This document shows positions 58,201 through 64,000 of a stretch of DNA of 64,000 bases, piece by piece. The DNA comes from Clusia tigrina (Eukaryota > Arthropoda > Insecta > Diptera > Clusiidae): positions 71,185,995 through 71,249,994 of the forward strand of contig OV050031.1 in NCBI GenBank assembly GCA_920105625.2, given 5' to 3'. The translations under genes were made by a program, and so were the position numbers. The notes beneath the pieces are model-generated. The model ran no database searches, was not told the origin of the DNA, and saw nothing but the letters and a program-made list of their open reading frames with translations. How positions within the stretch are numbered: position 1 is the stretch's first letter; each line of letters begins with the position of its first letter.

Positions 58201-59012
58201 CGATTGGGGGGTCTGCTGCCTTCTCTATGCCTACATCTAACCCTATCTGCTTCAGTCGGCGTCTCAGCTGGCTTCGCAGCCTCTGTCAGCGTCTCTGTAG
58301 GCGTCTCAGTCGCTGCCTCTGTTTATTGGGGGGGTCTGCTGCCTTCTCTATGCCTATATCTACCCTTATCTGCCTCAGTCGGCGTCTCAGTCGGCGTCGC
58401 AGCCTCTGTTAGCGTCTCTGTAGGCGTCTCAGCCGCTGGCGCTGTCGATTGGGTTGTCTGGCGCCTTCTCTATGCCTATATCTACCCCTATCTGCCTCAG
58501 TCGGCGTTTCAGTCGGCGTCGCAGCCTCTGTCAGCGTCTCTGTAGGCGTCTCCGTCGCTGCCGCTGTCGATTGGGGAGTCTGCTGCCTTCTCTATGCCTA
58601 TATCTACCCCTATCTGCCTCAGTCGGTGTCTCAGTCGGCGTCGCAGCCACTGTCAGCGTCTCTGTAGGCGTCTCAGTCGCTTCCGCTGTCGATTGGGGGG
58701 TCTGCTGCCTTCTCTATGCCTACATCTAACCCTATCTGCTTCAGTCGGCGTCTCAGCCGGCTTCGCAGCCTCTGTCAGCGTCTCTGTAGGCGTCTCAGTC
58801 GCTGCCTCTGTTTATTGGGGGGGTCTGCTGCCTTCTCTATGCCTATATCTACCCTTATCTGCCTCAGTCGGCGACTCAGTCGGCGTCGCAGCCTCTGTCA
58901 GCATCTCTGTAGGCGGCTCTGTCGCTGCCGCTGTTGATTGGGGGTCTGCTGCCTTCTCTATGCCTATATCTACCCCTATCTGCCTCAGTCGGCGTCTCAG
59001 TCGGCGTTTCAG
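58201..59012. repeat. Higher-order repeat, 4988-bp pair, first copy
   Basis: From a CTACATCTAACCC unit through CTGTTTATTGGG units to the start of a subrepeat expansion. It matches 63189-64000 with a constant offset of 4988. I saw one difference (CTACCCC against CTACACC near 58484 and 63472). Confidence 0.88.
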
Positions 59013-59059
59013 TCGGCGTCTCAGTCGGCGTCTCAGTCGGCGTCTCAGTCGGCGTCGCA
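58988..59059. repeat. 12-bp subrepeat expansion, 6 copies
   Basis: Six tandem 12-bp copies; the second is GTCGGCGTTTCA. The same run begins again at 63976, inside the 4988-bp repeat partner, and is cut by the window end. Confidence 0.93.
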
Positions 59060-60782
59060 GCCTCTGTCAGCATATCTGTTGGCGTCTCAGTCGCTGCCGC
59101 TGTGGATTGGGGGGTCTGCTGCCTTCTCTATGATTATATCTACCCCTATCAGCCTCAGTCGGCGGCTCAGTAGGCGTCGCAGCCTCTCTCAGCATCTCTG
59201 TAAGCGTCTCTGTCGCTGCCGCTGTTGATTGGGGGATCTGCTGCCTTCTCAATGCCTATATCTACCCCTATCTGCCTCAGTCGGCATCTCAGTGGGCGTC
59301 GCAGCCTCTGTAGGCGTCTCAGTCGTTGCTGCTGTCGATTGGGGGGTCTGCTGCCTTCTCTATGCCTATATCTACCCCTATCTGCTTCAGTCGACGTCTC
59401 AGTCGGAGTCGCAGCCTCTGTCAGCTTAGTAGTCTGTTTACGTCTTAGTAGTTGCCGCTGTGGATTGGGGGTCTGCTGCCTTCTCTATGCCAATATCTAC
59501 CCCTCTCTGCCTCAGTCGGGGACTCAGTCGGCGTCGCAGCCTCTGTCAGCGTCTCTGTAGGCGTCTCAGTTGTTGCCGCTGTCGATTGGGGGGTCTGCTG
59601 CCTTCTCTATGCCTATGTCTACCCCTCTCTGCCTCAGTCGGGGTATCAGTCGGCGTCGCAGCCTCTGTCAGCGTCTCTGTACACGTCTTAGTCGCTGCCA
59701 CTGTCGATTAGGGGTTCTGCTGCTTTCTATATGCCTATATCTACCCCTACCTGCTTCAGTCGGCGTCTCAGTCGGCGTCTCAGTCGGCGTCTCAATCGAC
59801 GTCGCAGCCTCTGTCAGCATCTCTGTTGGCGTCTCAGTCGCTGCCGCTGTGGTTTGGGGGGGTCTGCTGCCTTCTCTATGCCTATATCTACCCCTATCTG
59901 CCTCAGTCGGCGGCTCAGTAGGCGTCGCAGCCTCTGTCAGCGTCTCTGTAGGCGTCTCAGTCGGTGGCGCTGTCGATTGGGGGTTCTGCTGCTTTTTCTA
60001 TGCCTATATGTACCCGTATCTGCCTCAATCGGCGTCTCAGTCGGCGTCTCAGTCGGCGTCTCAGTAGGCGTCGCAGCCTCTGTCAGCATCTCTGTAGGCG
60101 TCTCTGTCGCTGCCGCTGTTGATTGGGGGGTCTGCTGCCTTCTCTATGCCTATATCTACCCCTATCTGCCTCAGTCGGCGTCTCAGTCGGCGTCTCAGTC
60201 GGCGTCGCAGCCTCTGTCAGCGTCTCTGTAGGCGTCTCAGTCGCTGCCGCTGTTGATTGGGGGGTCTGCTGCCTTCTCTATGCCTATATACCCCTACCTG
60301 CCTCAGTCGGCATCTCATTTGGCGTCGCAGCCTCTGTCAGCGTCTCTGAAGCCATCTCAGTCGCCGCCGCTGTCGATTGGGGGGTCTGCTGCCTTCTCTA
60401 TGCCTATATTTACCCCTATCTGCCTCAGTCCGCGACGCAGCCTCTGTTAGCGTCTCTGTAGGCGTCTTAGTCGATGCCGCTATTGATTGGGGGGTATGCT
60501 GCCTTCTCTATGCCTATATCTACCCCTATCTGCCTCAGTTGGCGGCTCAGTAGGCGTCGCAGCCTCTGTCAGCGTCTCTGTAGGCGTCTCAGTCGGTGGC
60601 GCTGTCGATTGGGGGGGTCTGCTGCTTTCTCTATGCCTATATCTACCCGTATCTGCCTCAGTCGGCGTCTCAGTCGGCGTCGCAGCCTCTGTCAGCATCT
60701 CTGTAGGCGTCTCTGTCGCTGCCGCTGTTGATTGGGGGGTCTGCTGCCTTCTCTTTGCCTATATCTTCCCCTATCTGCCTCA

Positions 60783-60842
60783 GTCGGCGTCTCAGTCGGC
60801 GTCTCAGTCGGCGTCTCAGTGGGCGTCTCAGTGGGCGTCGCA
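60783..60842. repeat. 12-bp subrepeat expansion, 5 copies
   Basis: Five tandem copies; the last two are the GTGGGCGTCTCA variant, showing spread of one variant between neighbouring subrepeats. Confidence 0.92.
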
Positions 60843-60860
60843 GCCTCTGTCAGCGTCTCT

Positions 60861-61078
60861 GTTTACGTCTTAGTAGTTGCCGCTGTGGATTGGGGGTCTG
60901 GTGCCTTCTCTATGCCTATAACTACCCCTCTCTGCCTCAGTCGGCGTCGCAGCCTCTGTCAGCGTCTCTGTTTACGTCTTAGTAGTTGCCGCTGTGGATT
61001 GGGGGTCTGGTGCCTTCTCTATGCCTATAACTACCCCTCTCTGCCTCAGTCGGCGTCGCAGCCTCTGTCAGCGTCTCT
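60861..61078. repeat. Tandem 109-bp unit pair
   Basis: Two directly adjacent 109-bp units, both beginning GTTTACGTCTTAGTAGTT and carrying the private CTATAACTACC change, appear identical by eye. A third copy starts at 61317. This is a recent local duplication of one variant unit. Confidence 0.85.
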
Positions 61079-63188
61079 GTAAGCGTCTCAGTTGCTGTCG
61101 CTGTCGATTGGGGGGGGGGGGGTCTGCTGCCTATTCCATGCCAATATCTACCCCTATCTGCCTCAGTCGGCGTCTCAGTGGGCGTCGCCGCCTCTGTCAG
61201 CGTCTCTGAAGGCATCTCAGTCGCTGCCGCTGTCGATTGGGGGGCTGCTACCTTCTCTATACCTATATTTACCCCTATCTGCCTCAGTCGGCGTCGCAGC
61301 CTCTGTCAGCGTCTCTGTTTACGTCTTAGTAGTTGCCGCTGTGGATTGGGGGTCTGGTGCCTTCTCTATGCCTATAACTACCCCTCTCTGCCTCAGTCGG
61401 CGTCGCAGCCTCTGTCAGCGTCTCTGTACGCGTCTCAGTTGCTGTCGCTGTCGATTGGGGGGGGGTCTGCTGCCTTCTCTATGCCAATAACTACCCCTAG
61501 CTGCCTCAGTCGGGGTCTCAGTCGGCGTCGCAGCCTCTGTCAGCGTCTCTGTAGGCGTCTTAGTCGCTGCGGCTGTCGATTTGGGGTTCTGCTGCCTTCT
61601 CTATGCCTATATCTACCCCTACCTGCCTCAGTCGGCTTCTCAGTTGGCGTCGCAGCCTCTGTCAGCGTCTCTGTAGGCGTCTCAGTTGTTGCCGCTGTCG
61701 ATTGGGGGTCTGCTGCCTTCTCTATGCCTATGTCTACCCCTCTCTGCCTCAGTCAGCGTCTCAGTCGGCGTCGCAGCCTCTGTCAGCGTCTCTGTAGGCG
61801 TCTCAGTCGCTGCCGCTGTCGAGTGGGGGGTCTGCTGCCTTCTCTATGCCTATATCTACCCCTATCTGCCTCAGTAGGCGTCTCAGTCGGCGTCGCAGCC
61901 TCTGTCAGCATCTCTGTTGGCGTCTCAGTCGCTGCCGCTGTAGATTGGGGGGGTCTGCTGCCTTCTCTATGCCTATATCTACCCCTATCTGCCTCAGTCG
62001 GCGTCTCCGTAGGCGTTGCCGCCTCTGTCAGCGTCTCTGAAGGCATCTCAGTCGCTGCCGCTGTCGATTGGGGGGTCTGCTGCCTTCTCTATGCCTATAT
62101 TTACCCCTATCTGCCTCAGTCCGCGTCACAGACTCTGTCAGCTTCTCTGTAGGCTTCTCAGTCGATGCCGCTGTTGATTGGGGGGTATGCTGCCTTCTCT
62201 ATGCCTATATCTACTCCTATCTTCCTCAGTCGGTGTCTCAGTCGGTGTCGCAGCTTCTGTCAGCGTCCCTGTAGGCGTCTCAGTCGTTGCTGCTGTCGAT
62301 TGGGGGGTCTGCTGCCTTCTCTATGCCTATATCTACCCCTATCTGTTTCAGTCGACGTCTCAGTCGGCGTCGCAGCCACTCTCAGCATCTCTGTAGGCGT
62401 CTCAGTCGCTGCCGCTGTCGATTGGGGGGTCTGGCGCCTTCTCTATGCCTATATCTACCCATATCTGCCTCAGTCGGCGTTTCAGTCGGCGTCTCAGTCG
62501 GCGTCGCAGCCTCTGTCAGCATCTCTGTTGGCGTCTCAGTCGCTGCCGCTGTGGATTGGGGGGTCTGCTGCCTTCTCTATGCCTATATCTACCCCTATCT
62601 GCCTCAGTCGGCGTCTCAGTCGGCGTCTCAGTCGGCGTCTCAGTGGGCGTCGCAGCCTCTGTCAGCGTCTCTGTAGGCGTCTCAGTCGATGCCGCTGTTG
62701 ATTGAGGGGGTATGCTGCCTTCTCTATGCTTATATCTACCCCTATCTGCTTCAGTCGGCATCACAGTCGGCTTCGCAGCCTCTGCCAGCGTCCCTGTAGG
62801 TGTCTCATTCGCTGCCGCTGCTGATTGGGGGGTCTGCTGCTTTCTCTATGCCTATATCTACCCCTATCTGCCTAAGTAGGCGTCACAGTCGGCGTCTCAG
62901 TCGGCGTCGCAGTCTCTGTCAGCATCTCTGTTGGCGTCTCAGTCGCTGCCTCTGTTTATTGGGGGGGTCTGCTGCCTTCTCTATGCCTATATCTACCCTT
63001 ATCTGCCTCAGTCGGCGTCTCCGTAGGCGTTGCCGCCTCTGTCAGCGTCTCTGAAGGCATCTCAGTCGCTGCCGCTGTCGATTGGGGGGTCTGCTGCCTT
63101 CTCTATGCCTATATTTACCCCTATCTGCCTCAGTCCGCGTCACAGACTCTGTCAGCTTCTCTGTAGGCTTCTCAGTCGATGCCGCTGT

Positions 63189-64000
63189 TGATTGGGGGGT
63201 CTGCTGCCTTCTCTATGCCTACATCTAACCCTATCTGCTTCAGTCGGCGTCTCAGCTGGCTTCGCAGCCTCTGTCAGCGTCTCTGTAGGCGTCTCAGTCG
63301 CTGCCTCTGTTTATTGGGGGGGTCTGCTGCCTTCTCTATGCCTATATCTACCCTTATCTGCCTCAGTCGGCGTCTCAGTCGGCGTCGCAGCCTCTGTTAG
63401 CGTCTCTGTAGGCGTCTCAGCCGCTGGCGCTGTCGATTGGGTTGTCTGGCGCCTTCTCTATGCCTATATCTACACCTATCTGCCTCAGTCGGCGTTTCAG
63501 TCGGCGTCGCAGCCTCTGTCAGCGTCTCTGTAGGCGTCTCCGTCGCTGCCGCTGTCGATTGGGGAGTCTGCTGCCTTCTCTATGCCTATATCTACCCCTA
63601 TCTGCCTCAGTCGGTGTCTCAGTCGGCGTCGCAGCCACTGTCAGCGTCTCTGTAGGCGTCTCAGTCGCTTCCGCTGTCGATTGGGGGGTCTGCTGCCTTC
63701 TCTATGCCTACATCTAACCCTATCTGCTTCAGTCGGCGTCTCAGCCGGCTTCGCAGCCTCTGTCAGCGTCTCTGTAGGCGTCTCAGTCGCTGCCTCTGTT
63801 TATTGGGGGGGTCTGCTGCCTTCTCTATGCCTATATCTACCCTTATCTGCCTCAGTCGGCGACTCAGTCGGCGTCGCAGCCTCTGTCAGCATCTCTGTAG
63901 GCGGCTCTGTCGCTGCCGCTGTTGATTGGGGGTCTGCTGCCTTCTCTATGCCTATATCTACCCCTATCTGCCTCAGTCGGCGTCTCAGTCGGCGTTTCAG
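63189..64000. repeat. Higher-order repeat, 4988-bp pair, second copy, cut by window end
   Basis: Partner of 58201-59012, nearly identical with no length change. The match runs to the last base, so the true repeat extends beyond the window. Confidence 0.88.

Larger units (their letters stand above)
38208..64000. repeat. Satellite array, right block with different variant mix
   Basis: Same unit architecture and orientation, running to the window end. The unit at 60121-60254 is 134 bp, two 12-bp steps above the 110-bp form. The variant population differs from the left blocks. Common here are CTGTGCC for CTATGCC, TCGAGTGGGTGG before the TCTGCTGCC box, TACTCCTATCTTCCTCAG, GCGACTCAGTGGGCG, and units with GTTTACGACTTAGTAG. 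The TACCATTATCTGCC / TATTAGCGACT unit of the left blocks was not found. No gene or further transposon copy is visible. Confidence 0.93.

Noticed and set aside
1..64000. Telomeric repeats, tRNA or rRNA genes
   Set aside because: GTAGGC words occur inside the unit, but there are no TTAGG-type runs, and no tRNA- or rRNA-like sequence was recognised.

Overview
The window is animal, probably arthropod, repetitive DNA with no single-copy gene. The evidence is a huge decaying tandem satellite plus two antisense copies of one bicistronic non-LTR (LINE-type) retrotransposon. Its domains fit the R1-like group best: an apurinic-type endonuclease, a reverse transcriptase, a C-terminal CCHC in ORF2 and CCHC knuckles in ORF1. 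I cannot name the species. Heterochromatin or another repeat-rich block is the likely setting.

Layout: 1-16731 is satellite; 16732-21517 is retrotransposon copy A (minus strand, 5' end missing); 21518-32790 is satellite; 32791-38207 is retrotransposon copy B (minus strand, full length by its target-site duplication, with a nonsense codon in ORF2); 38208-64000 is satellite of a partly different variant population. The satellite unit is about 122 bp. It changes length in 12-bp steps (110, 122, 134 and so on), because an internal 12-bp subrepeat (GTCTCAGTCGGC) varies in copy number, and in 1-bp steps at one G-run per unit. By length there are roughly 440 units in the window.

Higher-order structure is layered on the array. 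About 13 kb at 8515-21517, including copy A, recurs at about 24770-37572, including copy B, with an offset of about 16.1-16.4 kb. Smaller higher-order repeats of about 0.24, 0.9, 2.0, 2.1, 3.4, 5.0 and 8.6 kb occur inside. The history I infer is one insertion into a satellite unit (14-bp duplication TTGATTGGGGGCTC preserved around copy B), then duplication of the whole block, then loss of the 5' end and right flank from copy A and a nonsense change in ORF2 of copy B. Copy A keeps intact ORFs but no 5' leader; copy B keeps the leader but has a broken ORF2.

The many long open frames in the satellite are not supported as genes. Two of the three plus-strand frames of the unit simply lack stop codons, and a third pattern, rich in Thr, Glu and Pro, is seen on the minus strand.
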